A stretch of 64,000 nt of DNA from contig NZ_JACJFM010000019.1 in the NCBI RefSeq assembly GCF_014164585.1, positions 1 to 64,000 of the forward strand, read 5' to 3'. Below the pieces are notes generated by a model. The model had not been told where the DNA came from. It searched no databases and was given only the letters and a program-made list of their open reading frames with translations. Within the stretch, counting starts at the first letter, position 1, and each line of letters opens with the position of its first letter. Origin of the DNA: Oceanospirillum sediminis (lineage in GTDB: Bacteria > Pseudomonadota > Gammaproteobacteria > Pseudomonadales > Halomonadaceae). This document shows, one piece after another, positions 25,889 through 36,096 of this stretch. Both the position numbers and the translations under genes were made by a program.

Positions 25889-27372
25889 GAATGATCTCCT
25901 GCTGAATGGTGGTGGGTCAGAGGCATCACAGAGGTATCGCTGGAGGGTAATGAGCGGTATTCCTGACAATGCTTCAGTACCGGTATGCCCTTTCCGGGAT
26001 TCAGAGTTCCGGCAGGATCAAAAGCCTGCTTCAGGCGATGGAACTGAGCAATCTCCTGTTCATTGAACTGGGCAGACATCTGGCGTATTTTTTCCATACC
26101 AACACCGTGTTCGCCGGTAATACAGCCACCGACCTCAACACACAATTCCAGAATGCGGCCACCAAAGGCTTCTGTCTTCTCAAATTCACCGGGAACGTTG
26201 GCATCGAACAGAATCAGAGGGTGCAGGTTGCCATCTCCGGCATGGAAAACATTAGCCACTCTGAGCCCGTATTCTGCAGACATTTTCTGCATTTCTGTCA
26301 GTACCCGTGCCAGTTGACTGCGGGGAATCGTGCCATCCATGCAGTAATAATCCGGTGAGATACGTCCTACAGCCGGGAAGGCGGATTTACGACCTTTCCA
26401 CATGGCGGCTCGTTCGGCTTCGCTACCGGACACCTGGACGGAACTGGCACCCTGTTGCAGAAAAAACTGCTCAACACGTTCAATATACTGATCCACTTCT
26501 TCAGTGGTGCCATCCAGCTCACATAGCAGCAGTGCTTCAGCATCCAGTGGGTAACCGGCATTAGCGAAGGCTTCTGCAGCATGAATCGCGTGGGTATCCA
26601 TCATTTCCAGGCCTGCGGGGATAATGCCAGCGGCGATGACAGCACCGACAGCATCACCGGCAGCCTGTACTGTATGAAAGCCTGCCATGACAACCTGGGC
26701 TTTTTCCGGCACCGGCAGCAGACGAACAGTGATTTCGGTGACAACCCCCAGTAATCCTTCAGAGCCGGTAATCAGTGCCATCAGATCCAGCCCGGCACTG
26801 TCCAGACCCTCACTGCCAAGAATAACCCGTTCGCCTTCTACGGTGATCATTTCGACACTCAGAGCGTTATGTACTGTCAGGCCATATTTCAGGCAATGCA
26901 CTCCCCCCGAGTTTTCTGCAATATTTCCACCGATGGTACAGGCGATCTGAGATGACGGGTCAGGGCCGTAGTACAGGCCATATTCTGCAGCCGCTTCACT
27001 GATTGCCAGATTACGCACACCCGGTTGAAGGCGTGCGGTCCGGGCCAGAGGATCAATATCCAGTATCTGGTTAAATTTAGCGAGAGACAGTACCACGCCC
27101 TCTTTATGGGGCATGGCACCGGCGCATAAGCCCGTGCCGGCACCACGGGCCACTACCGGAATCTGATACTGGTGGCAGATTTTCATCACCTGCTGTACCT
27201 GTTTCAGGGTTTCCGGCAGGACTACGATCAGCGGCATCTCGCAGTACATTGATAACCCATCACATTCATATGGCTTTTGGGTTTCTTCATCCGCAATAAC
27301 ATATTCCGGATCGATAAATTCGGAAAACAGCCGGGCCAGCGTCTGCCGGTCTGGTTTACCTGATTGACTCAT
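25885..27372 (-). CDS. glcD: Glycolate oxidase FAD subunit GlcD
   Basis: About 495 residues of the GlcD/D-lactate dehydrogenase flavoprotein family: PCMH FAD domain (PVVARGAGTGLCAGA, about 73-87; IGGNIAENSGGVHCLKYG, 147-164) and the C-terminal catalytic half with HAGDGNLHP and TGEHGVGMEK. Two ATG codons (27375, 27372) and one GTG (27378) crowd at the start behind an AGG site; the ATG at 27372 gives the best spacing. The C-terminal tail after GKGIPVLKH is about 30 residues longer than usual (His-rich THHHSAGDHS) and lies upstream of glcE. Membrane-associated glycolate oxidase. Confidence 0.93.
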   Translation of the reverse strand: MSQSGKPDRQTLARLFSEFIDPEYVIADEETQKPYECDGLSMYCEMPLIVVLPETLKQVQQVMKICHQYQIPVVARGAGTGLCAGAMPHKEGVVLSLAKFNQILDIDPLARTARLQPGVRNLAISEAAAEYGLYYGPDPSSQIACTIGGNIAENSGGVHCLKYGLTVHNALSVEMITVEGERVILGSEGLDSAGLDLMALITGSEGLLGVVTEITVRLLPVPEKAQVVMAGFHTVQAAGDAVGAVIAAGIIPAGLEMMDTHAIHAAEAFANAGYPLDAEALLLCELDGTTEEVDQYIERVEQFFLQQGASSVQVSGSEAERAAMWKGRKSAFPAVGRISPDYYCMDGTIPRSQLARVLTEMQKMSAEYGLRVANVFHAGDGNLHPLILFDANVPGEFEKTEAFGGRILELCVEVGGCITGEHGVGMEKIRQMSAQFNEQEIAQFHRLKQAFDPAGTLNPGKGIPVLKHCQEYRSLPSSDTSVMPLTHHHSAGDHS

Positions 27373-27441
27373 CATCACATCCTGTTGTTTTATTTTTATT
27401 ATCTGTTGCGATTATGTCTCTGGCGCTTTGCCAGGGAGCTA

Positions 27442-28116
27442 TCAGGCCCCCAGTGCGTCTTTCAGCTCTGTCAGCTGACGAATCACCAGGCTGGGCTCTG
27501 TACCCCAGGGATCAAACACGGCATCAGGGGAGCGTTGAACCCAGGCGGAACGCATCCCTGCAGAGATAGAGCCAAGCACATCAAAGGGATTGCTGGAGAT
27601 CAGCCAGGCATTCTCTCCGGTCGCCTGGGCCTGACGCAGAAAGTGACTGTACACTCCCGGATTGGGTTTAAAGGATTTCATATCATCCACACTGACAACC
27701 CCGGTAAAATGCTCCCGGATACCTGCCGATTGCAGCAGGGTTTCTACCGCTTCTGCCCGGCCATTAGAGAAAGCGTACATGCGTACATCTGCGGCCTGTA
27801 AGGCTGTCAGCGCCGGAGCGACATCATCAAACGCAGGCAGGGTACGATAAGCAGCCATCAGTTGCTGTTTTTGTTCATCTGACAGATCGTGTTTAAGCCA
27901 CAGACAGGTGTATTCAAGGGCATCCCGGGTACAGACTGCAAAATCAGCATAATTTTGCATCAGACCTCTGCGAAAAGCATATTCCAGCTGTTTGTCCCGC
28001 CAGGTTTGCGAGAATAATCTGGCCTGATCACCAACCAGAGTCTCCAGTAATTCCACTACGCCATGGGTATTAATTAAGGTGCCATATACGTCAAACGCCA
28101 GTACAGGGGGATTCAT
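27442..28116 (-). CDS. (S)-2-haloacid dehalogenase, type II HAD family
   Basis: 224 residues of the HAD type II family: nucleophile Asp in AFDVYGTLI (about 8), core SSNPFDVLGSISAGMRSAWVQR and the KPNPGVYSHFL loop with the conserved Lys. It hydrolyses (S)-2-haloacids to (R)-2-hydroxyacids; with chloro- or bromoacetate the product is glycolate. It is the first gene of the minus-strand operon with glcDEF, which oxidises glycolate, so the arrangement makes metabolic sense. ATG 28116 has a GGAG site; a longer frame adds 31 residues without homology. Confidence 0.85.
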   Translation of the reverse strand: MNPPVLAFDVYGTLINTHGVVELLETLVGDQARLFSQTWRDKQLEYAFRRGLMQNYADFAVCTRDALEYTCLWLKHDLSDEQKQQLMAAYRTLPAFDDVAPALTALQAADVRMYAFSNGRAEAVETLLQSAGIREHFTGVVSVDDMKSFKPNPGVYSHFLRQAQATGENAWLISSNPFDVLGSISAGMRSAWVQRSPDAVFDPWGTEPSLVIRQLTELKDALGA

Positions 28117-28207
28117 CTTTGTGGACTCCAGTCTCTTTATTTGCCATTGAATAGTGTGACAATATTTAATGATGGCGAGAGAGTTCTCTTGTCGTCTATT
28201 ATTTTTC

Positions 28208-28224
28208 AACTGGTCAGACCAGTT
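28208..28224. promoter_or_regulatory. GlcC/FadR-type operator
   Basis: A perfect palindrome AACTGGTCAGACCAGTT contains the FadR/PdhR/GlcC core TGGT-N3-ACCA. It lies between the dehalogenase-glcDEF operon and the divergent glcC gene, so one site can control both. Confidence 0.78.
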
Positions 28225-28258
28225 TTGTTTAATGTTTCTTCTAAGGTAATGTCCTCTT

Positions 28259-29011
28259 ATGTCCTCGTTATCCGGTGCACCGTCAACTTCTTTAACGACT
28301 GCTCAGGCTGTAGCTCGTTCGATAGAAGCGTTGATTCTGGATGCGGCACTGGCTCCGGGCGATAAGCTGCCCTCTGAGCGTCAGTTGATGGCTCGTTTAG
28401 GCGTATCCCGGGCGATGGTGCGGGAGGCGCTGAAATCTCTGCAGGGGCAGGGGGTCATCGAAACCCGGCACGGTCAGGGTTCCTTTGTCTGCGATACTCT
28501 GGCTAAGCCTGAAGATAATGAACCTTTGATGCAGCTTTTTCTGGGGCATAACCGGACCTTGTATGATGTGTATGAGGTCAGAGAACAACTGGAAGGACAG
28601 GCTGCAGCTCTGGCTGCTGAGCGAGGATCAGAGCAGGATTTTTACTGGATAACCAAAGCGTTTAACGCCATGAAGGATGAAAAGGACCCGCAACGCCTGG
28701 CTGAACGGGATCATGCATTTCATCAGGCTATCGTAGAGGCCTCACACAATGGTGTTCTGGTACATATTCTGAGCAGCCTGAAAGGTCTGGTGCAGCACTC
28801 GGTCGCAGCATCCGTTTATAACCTGAGTCACAGGGATGCCTTTAAGCCTCAGATGGACAAGCATCATCAGCAGATCTGGCAGGCAATCACCCGCAGGCAG
28901 CCTGTAAAAGCCCAGAGAGCTGCCCGGGCACATGTTCGTTATGTGGCACAAAGCCTGAGAGATATTGAGGTGCAGGAACAGAGCATAATCCGGGCATCAG
29001 AGTTACTCTGA
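28259..29011 (+). CDS. glcC: GntR/FadR-family regulator GlcC
   Basis: 250 residues: GntR winged helix (about 14-80, LPSERQLMARLGVSRAMVREAL) and an all-helical FCD effector domain with conserved acid/His metal ligands (DHAFHQAIVEASH, about 144-156, and KHHQQIWQAI). Divergent from the glycolate operon, which it should activate with glycolate or acetate-type effectors, as in E. coli GlcC. Operator at 28208-28224. Starts with ATG 28259. Confidence 0.9.
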   Translation: MSSLSGAPSTSLTTAQAVARSIEALILDAALAPGDKLPSERQLMARLGVSRAMVREALKSLQGQGVIETRHGQGSFVCDTLAKPEDNEPLMQLFLGHNRTLYDVYEVREQLEGQAAALAAERGSEQDFYWITKAFNAMKDEKDPQRLAERDHAFHQAIVEASHNGVLVHILSSLKGLVQHSVAASVYNLSHRDAFKPQMDKHHQQIWQAITRRQPVKAQRAARAHVRYVAQSLRDIEVQEQSIIRASELL

Positions 29012-29048
29012 TCCCCGGATTCTGTCATATTTCAACGGTTGCTCCGAT

Positions 29049-31043
29049 TCAGGCGTTTCTGTTGCTCCCGGTTTTTTGTCGGCTTTTTGAGCCGGATGAT
29101 TTGCCTGCACCAGAACCTGAGCGGCTATAGCCAGATGACCGGCGGCCTTTCTTTTTAAAGCCGTTGCTATTTTCCAATCCGGCCAGGCCAGACATCTGAG
29201 TGGTTTTAGCCTGCTCAACCATGCTGTTCAGTTGCTGCTGCATGGGAGTCATAAAACCATCGTATTTCAGCGCTTTCTGACTGATTTGCTCCAGCATAGA
29301 TTCCCAGTGCGCAGTCATATCCGGCAGCGTTGCAGATTCTGGCAGGTTGTTAATCAGTGCCTGTCCGGCAGGTGTCGACAGAATCAGTTTATTCTGTCGT
29401 TGCAGAAAGCCCCGTTTGAACAGTAGCTCAATAATACCGGCTCGGGTCGCCTCGGTGCCCAGACCGTCGGTATCTTTCAGGATTTTTTTAATGGCTTTAT
29501 CTTTGACGAAACGGCCGATTCCCGTCATGGCTGACAACAGGGTTGCATCGGTAAAGTGTTTTGGCGGCTGAGTCTGTTTTTCCAGTAGTTCTCCATGACT
29601 GCAGTGCAGGGTATCGCCTTTCTTCATGGCGGGCAGGTGCTGTTCATCCGGCTCCTGCTCAAACAGCTTTTTCCAGCCCAGATCAATATTCTGCCGGGCT
29701 TTGGCAATAAACAGGCCTCCGGCAATATCAAAGCTGATCTGCTGAGTATTATATCGATAAGCCGGATAAAACTGTGCCAGATACTGTCGGGCTACCAGTT
29801 CGTACAATTTAAGTTCCTGGGCCGATAAGCGTGATGCATCCATGCTTTTAGTGGTTGGAATGATGGCGTGGTGGGCATCTACCTTGCTGTCATTCCAGGC
29901 TTTACTGACCAATGCCTGATCAGCCTGTTCTGCACCATTTCCCAGATTATGAGCAGTCCGGCCAATGGCCTGAATCACCGATGATACATCCTTAAGCTGT
30001 TCTTTTGGCAGGTGACGGCTGTCGGACCTGGGATAGGTAATCAGATTATGCTTTTCATACAGGGCCTGACACAGATCCAGTACCTGCTGGGCAGAAAAGC
30101 CAAAACGTTTATTGGCCGCAATCTGCAATTGTGACAGGTTAAAAGGCATTGGCGGTGATTCTTTCTTACTCTGTTGTTCAACATCGGTCACCAGCGCAGG
30201 CTGATCGTGAATACGAGTCACCACATGCTCAGCCAGCTTTTTATTCAGCACCCGCCCTTCTTCGTCCATATGGGGCAAACAGGCTTCGCTGGGTTGCCAC
30301 TGAGCGGTAAAATGGTGTTCATCTGATGCTGTCTTATCTGCCGCCGAAAGCTGAAACTGCAGATGTGCCAGTACTTCATAATAATTTTTGGGCTGAAACT
30401 GTCTGATCTCTTCATCCCGTCGTACCACCAGACCCAGTACAGGGGTCTGTACCCGTCCGACAGATAACACGCCTTTATATCCGGCTTGCTGGCCTTTCAG
30501 AGTATAGGCGCGGGTCAGGTTGATACCATACAACCAGTCGGCGCGGCTGCGGGCCAGAGCAGACGTTGCCAGAGGTACAAATTCCAGATTACTGCGCTCA
30601 TTATTCAGCGCCTTACGGACAGCACCCGGGTTGAGGTCACTGATCAGCACACGGCGGGTATTCTGGCGTTTACTGACAGGGACTTTCAGGTAACTGATGA
30701 CTTCATCGACCAGTAATTGTCCTTCCCGGTCCGGGTCGCCAGCGTTGACCAGCACTGAGGCTTGTTTCACCAGTTTACGCAGAACGGTCAGCTGCTTACG
30801 GGTTTGCTTTTTCGGCTCCAGTTGCCATTCATCCGGGATAATAGGCAGTTTATCCAGTTGCCACTTTTTTAATGCCGGATCGTAGGCTTCGGGATCAGCC
30901 TGTTCCAGTAAGTGGCCAATACACCAGCTGACGCAGTCTCCCTGACCGGTCTCGATATAACCGTCATGTTTTTTATGAGGCTTAGGCAGAACCGCAGCAA
31001 TGGCGCGTCCCAGGCTGGGTTTTTCAGCGATATAGAGTTTCAT
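29049..31043 (-). CDS. topB: DNA topoisomerase III
   Basis: A type IA topoisomerase of 664 residues. Toprim domain with E7 (AEKPSLGRAI) and DPDREGQLL; the active-site tyrosine lies in LITYPRSDSRHLP (about 336). The decatenation-loop region is present. A basic, Ser/Gly-rich tail (about 625-664) replaces the zinc fingers of topoisomerase I, as in TopB. Adjacent to recA, away from any mobile element, so this is the chromosomal copy. Confidence 0.95.
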   Translation of the reverse strand: MKLYIAEKPSLGRAIAAVLPKPHKKHDGYIETGQGDCVSWCIGHLLEQADPEAYDPALKKWQLDKLPIIPDEWQLEPKKQTRKQLTVLRKLVKQASVLVNAGDPDREGQLLVDEVISYLKVPVSKRQNTRRVLISDLNPGAVRKALNNERSNLEFVPLATSALARSRADWLYGINLTRAYTLKGQQAGYKGVLSVGRVQTPVLGLVVRRDEEIRQFQPKNYYEVLAHLQFQLSAADKTASDEHHFTAQWQPSEACLPHMDEEGRVLNKKLAEHVVTRIHDQPALVTDVEQQSKKESPPMPFNLSQLQIAANKRFGFSAQQVLDLCQALYEKHNLITYPRSDSRHLPKEQLKDVSSVIQAIGRTAHNLGNGAEQADQALVSKAWNDSKVDAHHAIIPTTKSMDASRLSAQELKLYELVARQYLAQFYPAYRYNTQQISFDIAGGLFIAKARQNIDLGWKKLFEQEPDEQHLPAMKKGDTLHCSHGELLEKQTQPPKHFTDATLLSAMTGIGRFVKDKAIKKILKDTDGLGTEATRAGIIELLFKRGFLQRQNKLILSTPAGQALINNLPESATLPDMTAHWESMLEQISQKALKYDGFMTPMQQQLNSMVEQAKTTQMSGLAGLENSNGFKKKGRRSSGYSRSGSGAGKSSGSKSRQKTGSNRNA

Positions 31044-31345
31044 AATGTCGTATACAGTAACCGATATCAGTCCTGCTAACCTGTTGATTTATCAGAATCA
31101 TAGCGAGATGCACAGATTATGGCTCTGGTTGCTCTCAGGCAGAAAGCGTTAGCAGACTGAATATGAATAATCCGGATGGGCTATTTTTTATCGGATGAAG
31201 GCACGGATCGTTTTATAATAAGCACCAGTAACACGGTCTGAATCAGGCCGATAAAATCATTTTACCCTTCAGGGCTATACTGTACACGGATACTGTTTTC
31301 ATATACAGTATTTGTCCAGTTGAAGAGTTTACTTAAAGGTGCGTT
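31044..31345. other. topB-recA divergent intergenic region
   Basis: 302 bp between topB (minus) and recA (plus). It holds a perfect TATAAT hexamer (31214-31219) and a TATACT hexamer (31276-31281), the latter just before the LexA box and the best -10 for recA although no good -35 is seen. No small gene was found. Confidence 0.5.
31291..31310. promoter_or_regulatory. LexA box of recA
   Basis: TACTGTTTTCATATACAGTA fits the SOS operator CTG-N10-CAG with extended TACTGT/ACAGTA arms like the E. coli recA box, and lies 36 bp before the recA start. LexA is expected to repress recA here. Confidence 0.92.
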
Positions 31346-32416
31346 ATGTCAGATCAGGAAAACCGTCAGAAGGCGCTGGGCGCCGCATTGACTCAGATTG
31401 AGCGTCAGTTCGGTAAAGGCGCCATTATGCGTATGGGCGAGCAGCCTCGTGAAGCGATTCCTTCGGTCTCCACCGGCTCTCTGGGTCTTGATGTGGCACT
31501 GGGTATCGGCGGTCTGCCATTTGGTCGTATTGTTGAAATCTTTGGCCCTGAATCTTCTGGTAAAACGACACTGACACTGCAGGTCATTGCAGAAGCTCAG
31601 AAACTGGGAAAAACCTGTGCTTTCGTCGATGCGGAACACGCTCTGGACCCTATTTATGCTGAAAAGCTGGGCGTCAACCTGGATGAAATGCTGGTGTCTC
31701 AGCCGGATACCGGTGAACAGGCACTGGAAATCACGGATATGCTGGTGCGTTCGAATGCGGTTGACGTGGTGATTGTTGACTCGGTAGCTGCTCTGACGCC
31801 TCGTGCAGAAATTGAAGGTGAGATGGGTGATTCTCACATGGGGCTGCAGGCGCGCCTGATGTCTCAGGCACTGCGTAAAATTACCGGCAATATCAAAAAT
31901 GCCAACTGTCTGGTGATCTTTATTAACCAGATCCGTATGAAGATTGGTGTGATGTTCGGTAACCCGGAAACCACAACCGGCGGTAATGCACTGAAATTCT
32001 ATGCATCTGTACGTCTGGATATTCGTCGTACCGGCTCTGTGAAACAGGGTGATGAAGTCATCGGTAATGAAACCCGTGTGAAGGTAGTGAAGAATAAGGT
32101 ATCGCCACCATTTAAACAGGCTGAATTCCAGATTCTTTATGGCCAGGGCATCTACCATGCCGGTGAAGTGATTGATTTGGGTGTCCAGAATAAGCTGGTA
32201 GATAAAGCCGGTGCCTGGTATAGCTATAACGGTACTAAGATTGGCCAGGGTAAAGCGAATGCGGCTCAGTACCTGCTGGATAATCCGAATATTATGAGTG
32301 AAATTGATGGCAAGCTGCGTGAGCTGTTGCTGACATCAATCCCGACTAAAGAAGAAGCTGATGCTAAAGAGGCTGAAGCGGATAAGGCTGAACCTCAGGA
32401 CGATAAATTGTTATAA
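31346..32416 (+). CDS. recA: RecA recombinase
   Basis: 356 residues, the standard bacterial RecA. Walker [10 protein letters not shown] (about 67-75), catalytic E in [10 protein letters not shown], Walker [11 protein letters not shown], loops L1 ([21 protein letters not shown]) and L2 ([22 protein letters not shown]) described by position 150-215. Acidic Asp/Glu-rich tail (about 335-356). Filament-forming DNA strand exchange and LexA cleavage co-protease. A hairpin separates it from recX. Confidence 0.99.
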   Translation: MSDQENRQKALGAALTQIERQFGKGAIMRMGEQPREAIPSVSTGSLGLDVALGIGGLPFGRIVEIFGPESSGKTTLTLQVIAEAQKLGKTCAFVDAEHALDPIYAEKLGVNLDEMLVSQPDTGEQALEITDMLVRSNAVDVVIVDSVAALTPRAEIEGEMGDSHMGLQARLMSQALRKITGNIKNANCLVIFINQIRMKIGVMFGNPETTTGGNALKFYASVRLDIRRTGSVKQGDEVIGNETRVKVVKNKVSPPFKQAEFQILYGQGIYHAGEVIDLGVQNKLVDKAGAWYSYNGTKIGQGKANAAQYLLDNPNIMSEIDGKLRELLLTSIPTKEEADAKEAEADKAEPQDDKLL

Positions 32417-32521
32417 GCTGATTTACAGGTCTGGCTATTTAAATAAAAAGATGGTTGATCTGAGGAACCTTCCTTAAATAGTCGAATCAGAATATAACAG
32501 ATATTTTCCTTTGCTCTGCTT

Positions 32522-32562
32522 AGCCAGAAAGTTTTTCAGATAATCTGACAGACTTTCTGGCT
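32522..32562 (+). terminator. recA terminator / recX attenuator
   Basis: An 11-bp stem (AGCCAGAAAGT / ACTTTCTGGCT) with an inner stem TCAGA/TCTGA and a T-rich tail lies between recA and recX. In E. coli read-through of the recA terminator supplies recX mRNA, and the same layout is seen here. Confidence 0.75.
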
Positions 32563-32603
32563 CTTTATTATCCTGTCCTCCAATTACCGGAATCGCTGTC
32601 ATT

Positions 32604-33131
32604 ATGTCTGGCCGAAAACTGACCTCTGAATCTGAAATCTATCAGGCGGCTATCGATCTGTTGTCTCGCAGAGACTATGCTGCAGTAGAGCTGAAGCAGA
32701 AGCTGCTGGCAAAGGTGGAGACGGATCGACAATATCACTCTGAGATAAATGATACTGAAGAGAAGGGTTTATCAGCTTCTCAGCAGGTAGATCAGGTGAT
32801 ACAGCGTTTGCAGGATAGTGGGTATCAGAGTGATGAGCGCTATATTGAAATGCTGGTCAGAGCTCGTAAAGAGCGAGGGTATGGCCCTCAGTATATTGCT
32901 CAGTATCTGAATCAGTACCGTCTGGACAGTCAGTTGATTGAGGAATATATCGACAGCCGTGATAAGCAGTGGAATGAGTATGCCTGTCGCCAGCTGGAGA
33001 AAAAATTCCGACAACCCAGTGATGATTTTAAGATGCGTCAGAAGCAGCAACGTCATTTATATCAGCGGGGTTTCAGCAGTGATCAGATTCGATGGGCTTT
33101 ATCCCGTTTTGATGAGCTTTTTCGAGAATGA
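32604..33131 (+). CDS. recX: RecX, regulator of RecA
   Basis: 175 residues of tandem three-helix repeats (RecX family), including RRDYAAVELKQKL (about 22-34), the GYQSDERY and ERGYGPQYIAQYL repeats and a third repeat QRGFSSDQIRWAL near the end. RecX binds within the RecA filament groove and blocks growth. About 20 residues longer than usual owing to a polar insert around 40-58 (between helices of repeat 1). Expression by read-through from recA is likely. Confidence 0.9.
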   Translation: MSGRKLTSESEIYQAAIDLLSRRDYAAVELKQKLLAKVETDRQYHSEINDTEEKGLSASQQVDQVIQRLQDSGYQSDERYIEMLVRARKERGYGPQYIAQYLNQYRLDSQLIEEYIDSRDKQWNEYACRQLEKKFRQPSDDFKMRQKQQRHLYQRGFSSDQIRWALSRFDELFRE

Positions 33132-33367
33132 TTCTCAAAAATATGTCAGCTAATGAGCTGAACGTTCCGGTATAAGTTGCCATCTTCCGACAAAAATCCG
33201 CTCTAAGATCAAAGTAATACTACCTTTCCTGAGCACAGGTCTTATAATGTTTGCCCTTTACCCCCGGACTACGTACAGATTAGGGCAGTTATCTCGCTCA
33301 TTGTCAGAGTGATTGTCATGCCCGTCATCCGGGCCTTCGATCATGCATTCGCCAACGGACCTGTTGT

Positions 33368-35992
33368 ATGAAAAGCGCAGATATTCGCCAGGCCTTCCTG
33401 AAATTCTTTGAATCTAAAGGCCATAAAATTGAGACCAGTAGTTCACTGGTGCCTGCTGATGATCCTACCCTGCTGTTTACTAACGCAGGTATGAACCAGT
33501 TTAAAGATTGTTTCCTGGGTATGGAGAAACGTGACTATACCCGTGCAACGACTTCCCAGAAGTGTGTGCGTGCCGGTGGTAAGCACAATGACCTGGAAAA
33601 TGTGGGTTATACCGCCCGTCACCATACTTTCTTTGAGATGCTGGGTAACTTCAGCTTTGGTGATTATTTCAAACAGGATGCGATTAACTTCGCGTGGGAA
33701 TTCCTGACCTCTAAAGCCTACATGGGCCTGCCAACCGAAAAGCTGTACGTGACCGTATATGCGTCGGATGATGAAGCCTATGATATCTGGACCAAAGAAG
33801 TCGGTGTACCTGAAGATCACATGATTCGCATCGGTGATAACAAGGGCGCACCATACGCATCAGATAACTTCTGGGCGATGGGTGATACCGGTCCTTGTGG
33901 TCCTTGTACTGAGATTTTCTACGATCACGGCCCTGAGATTGAAGGTGGCCTGCCAGGTACGCCGGAAGAAGATGGCGACCGTTATATCGAAATCTGGAAC
34001 GTGGTATTTATGCAGTTCAACCGTACTGCCGATGGTGAGATGCAGCCTCTGCCTGCACCGTCTGTGGATACCGGTATGGGTCTGGAGCGTATCAGTGCAG
34101 TAATGCAGGGCGTTCATGGCAACTACGATATCGATCTGTTCCAGAACCTGCTGAAAGCGGTAGCGGATGCAGTGGGTTGTGCCAACGATGGTAACCCATC
34201 ACTGAAAGTGATCGCGGATCATATCCGTTCTTGTAGCTTCCTGATTGCCGATGGTGTGATTCCTTCTAATGAAGGTCGTGGTTACGTACTGCGTCGTATT
34301 ATCCGTCGTGCTTGTCGTCACGGTAACAAGCTGGGTGCCACCGGTCTGTTCTTCCACCAGCTGGTATCTGCATTGGCTGACGAAATGGGTGATGCTTTCC
34401 CAGAGCTGCGTGCTCAGCAGGAAACGATTGTGCGTCTGCTGAAATCGGAAGAAGAGCAGTTTGCTAAGACGCTGGAGCAGGGTCTGAAGATTCTGGAGCA
34501 GGATCTGGCCGATCTGGAAGGTAAAGTGATCCCGGGTGACGTGGTATTTAAACTGTACGACACCTATGGTTTTCCAATGGATCTGACGGCTGATATCGCC
34601 CGTGAACGTGATCTGGAAGTGGACGAAGCCGGCTTTGAAGTAGCGATGGAAGCTCAGCGTGAGCGTGCTCGTTCCAGTAGCAGTTTCGGCCTGGACTACA
34701 ATGCTCTGATCAAAGTGGATTCTGAAACGGTATTTACCGGTTACGACGGTACCGAAGGCACAGGCTCTGTTGTTGCGTTGTTCCGTGACGGTAAAGAAGT
34801 TGACACACTGAATGCCGGTGAAGAGGGTGTGATCGTACTGGATCAAACGCCTTTCTATGGAGAATCCGGTGGTCAGGTGGGTGATTGCGGTATCCTGACT
34901 AAAGACGGTGCGCGTTTTGACGTACGTGATACGCAAAAAGCCAGCGGTGCTTTTCTGCATCATGGTCTGGTAGCGGAAGGTTCTGTCAGCAAAGGCGATA
35001 GCATCAATGCTGTGGTTGAAGCAGATCTGCGTCTGCGTACCGCTCATAACCACTCGGCAACTCACCTGGTTCATGAAGCACTGCGTCTGGTGCTGGGCGA
35101 TCACGTACTGCAGAAAGGTTCTCTGTGCGACAGCCAGCGTCTGCGTTTTGACTTCAGCCACTTTGAAGCGGTAACCCCAGAGCAGCTGAAGCAGGTTGAA
35201 GAGATTGTTAACGCTCAGATCCAGGCAAATCTGGAAGTAACCACGGAACTGATGGATCTGGAAGCCGCAAAAGCTAAAGGTGCTATGGCGCTGTTTGGCG
35301 AGAAGTACGCCGGTGAAGTACGAGTACTGAGCATGGGTGAGTTCTCCGTTGAGCTGTGTGGTGGTACTCACGCTAAGCGCACCGGTGATATCGGTCTGGT
35401 ACGTATTGTGTCTGAAGGTGGTATCGCGTCTGGCGTACGTCGTGTTGAAGCGGTATCCGGTGCTGAAGCCATTGCTTACACCCAGAGCCGTGAAGCTCAG
35501 CTGAGCGAAGCAGCGGGTCTGCTGAAGTCTAAACCGGATCAACTGGTTGAGCGTCTGTCGGCTAGCCTGGATCGTAGCCGTGCACTGGAAAAAGAGCTGG
35601 AGCAGCTGAAAGCTAAACTGGCCAGTGCGGCAGGTTCTGATATGGCCTCTCAAGCGGTTGAGATTGCCGGCGCTAAGGTGCTGGCGGTGAACGTTGAAGG
35701 TGCAGATGGTAAGTCTCTGCGTGATATGATGGATCAGCTGAAAAACAAACTGGGCAGCTGTGCTCTGGTACTGGCTGCTGTAAATGGCGACAAGGTTGCT
35801 CTGATCGCTGGCGTCAGTAAAGACCTGACTGGCAAAGTGAAAGCGGGTGAGCTGGTTAATCACGTTGCGACACAAATTGGCGGTAAAGGCGGTGGTCGCC
35901 CGGATATGGCGCAAGCGGGCGGTAATAACCCTGCGGCACTGCCTGGCGCACTGGAATCCGTTCAGGCCTGGGTTGAAGAAAAACTGTCTTAA
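33368..35992 (+). CDS. alaS: Alanyl-tRNA synthetase
   Basis: 874 residues, the normal AlaRS architecture: class II aminoacylation domain with motif 1/2/3 ([14 protein letters not shown], GxR of [11 protein letters not shown]), tRNA-recognition helices, the editing domain with HNHSATHL (about 564-571) and [10 protein letters not shown] (about 663-672), and the C-terminal C-Ala domain ([14 protein letters not shown], glycine-rich near 838). Starts with ATG 33368. Confidence 0.98.
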   Translation: MKSADIRQAFLKFFESKGHKIETSSSLVPADDPTLLFTNAGMNQFKDCFLGMEKRDYTRATTSQKCVRAGGKHNDLENVGYTARHHTFFEMLGNFSFGDYFKQDAINFAWEFLTSKAYMGLPTEKLYVTVYASDDEAYDIWTKEVGVPEDHMIRIGDNKGAPYASDNFWAMGDTGPCGPCTEIFYDHGPEIEGGLPGTPEEDGDRYIEIWNVVFMQFNRTADGEMQPLPAPSVDTGMGLERISAVMQGVHGNYDIDLFQNLLKAVADAVGCANDGNPSLKVIADHIRSCSFLIADGVIPSNEGRGYVLRRIIRRACRHGNKLGATGLFFHQLVSALADEMGDAFPELRAQQETIVRLLKSEEEQFAKTLEQGLKILEQDLADLEGKVIPGDVVFKLYDTYGFPMDLTADIARERDLEVDEAGFEVAMEAQRERARSSSSFGLDYNALIKVDSETVFTGYDGTEGTGSVVALFRDGKEVDTLNAGEEGVIVLDQTPFYGESGGQVGDCGILTKDGARFDVRDTQKASGAFLHHGLVAEGSVSKGDSINAVVEADLRLRTAHNHSATHLVHEALRLVLGDHVLQKGSLCDSQRLRFDFSHFEAVTPEQLKQVEEIVNAQIQANLEVTTELMDLEAAKAKGAMALFGEKYAGEVRVLSMGEFSVELCGGTHAKRTGDIGLVRIVSEGGIASGVRRVEAVSGAEAIAYTQSREAQLSEAAGLLKSKPDQLVERLSASLDRSRALEKELEQLKAKLASAAGSDMASQAVEIAGAKVLAVNVEGADGKSLRDMMDQLKNKLGSCALVLAAVNGDKVALIAGVSKDLTGKVKAGELVNHVATQIGGKGGGRPDMAQAGGNNPAALPGALESVQAWVEEKLS

Positions 35993-36043
35993 AAGCAGTT
36001 TTCTGACACAGGAGAGTGGTCTCGCTGTAAGATCACAACAGGG

Positions 36044-36067
36044 GCCCGGCTTTATGCCGGGCTTTTT
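36044..36067 (+). terminator. alaS terminator
   Basis: 7-bp GC stem (GCCCGGC / GCCGGGC) with loop TTTAT and TTTTT, 52 bp past alaS and 30 bp before lysC. Confidence 0.88.
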
Positions 36068-36096
36068 GAATCACCCGAAAAGGGAAAAGTGTAACA

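Noticed and set aside
34199-35914. 571-codon frame antisense to alaS
   Set aside because: It is a shadow of alaS codon bias (complement of third-position patterns), low-complexity in His/Gln/Thr, with no start signal.
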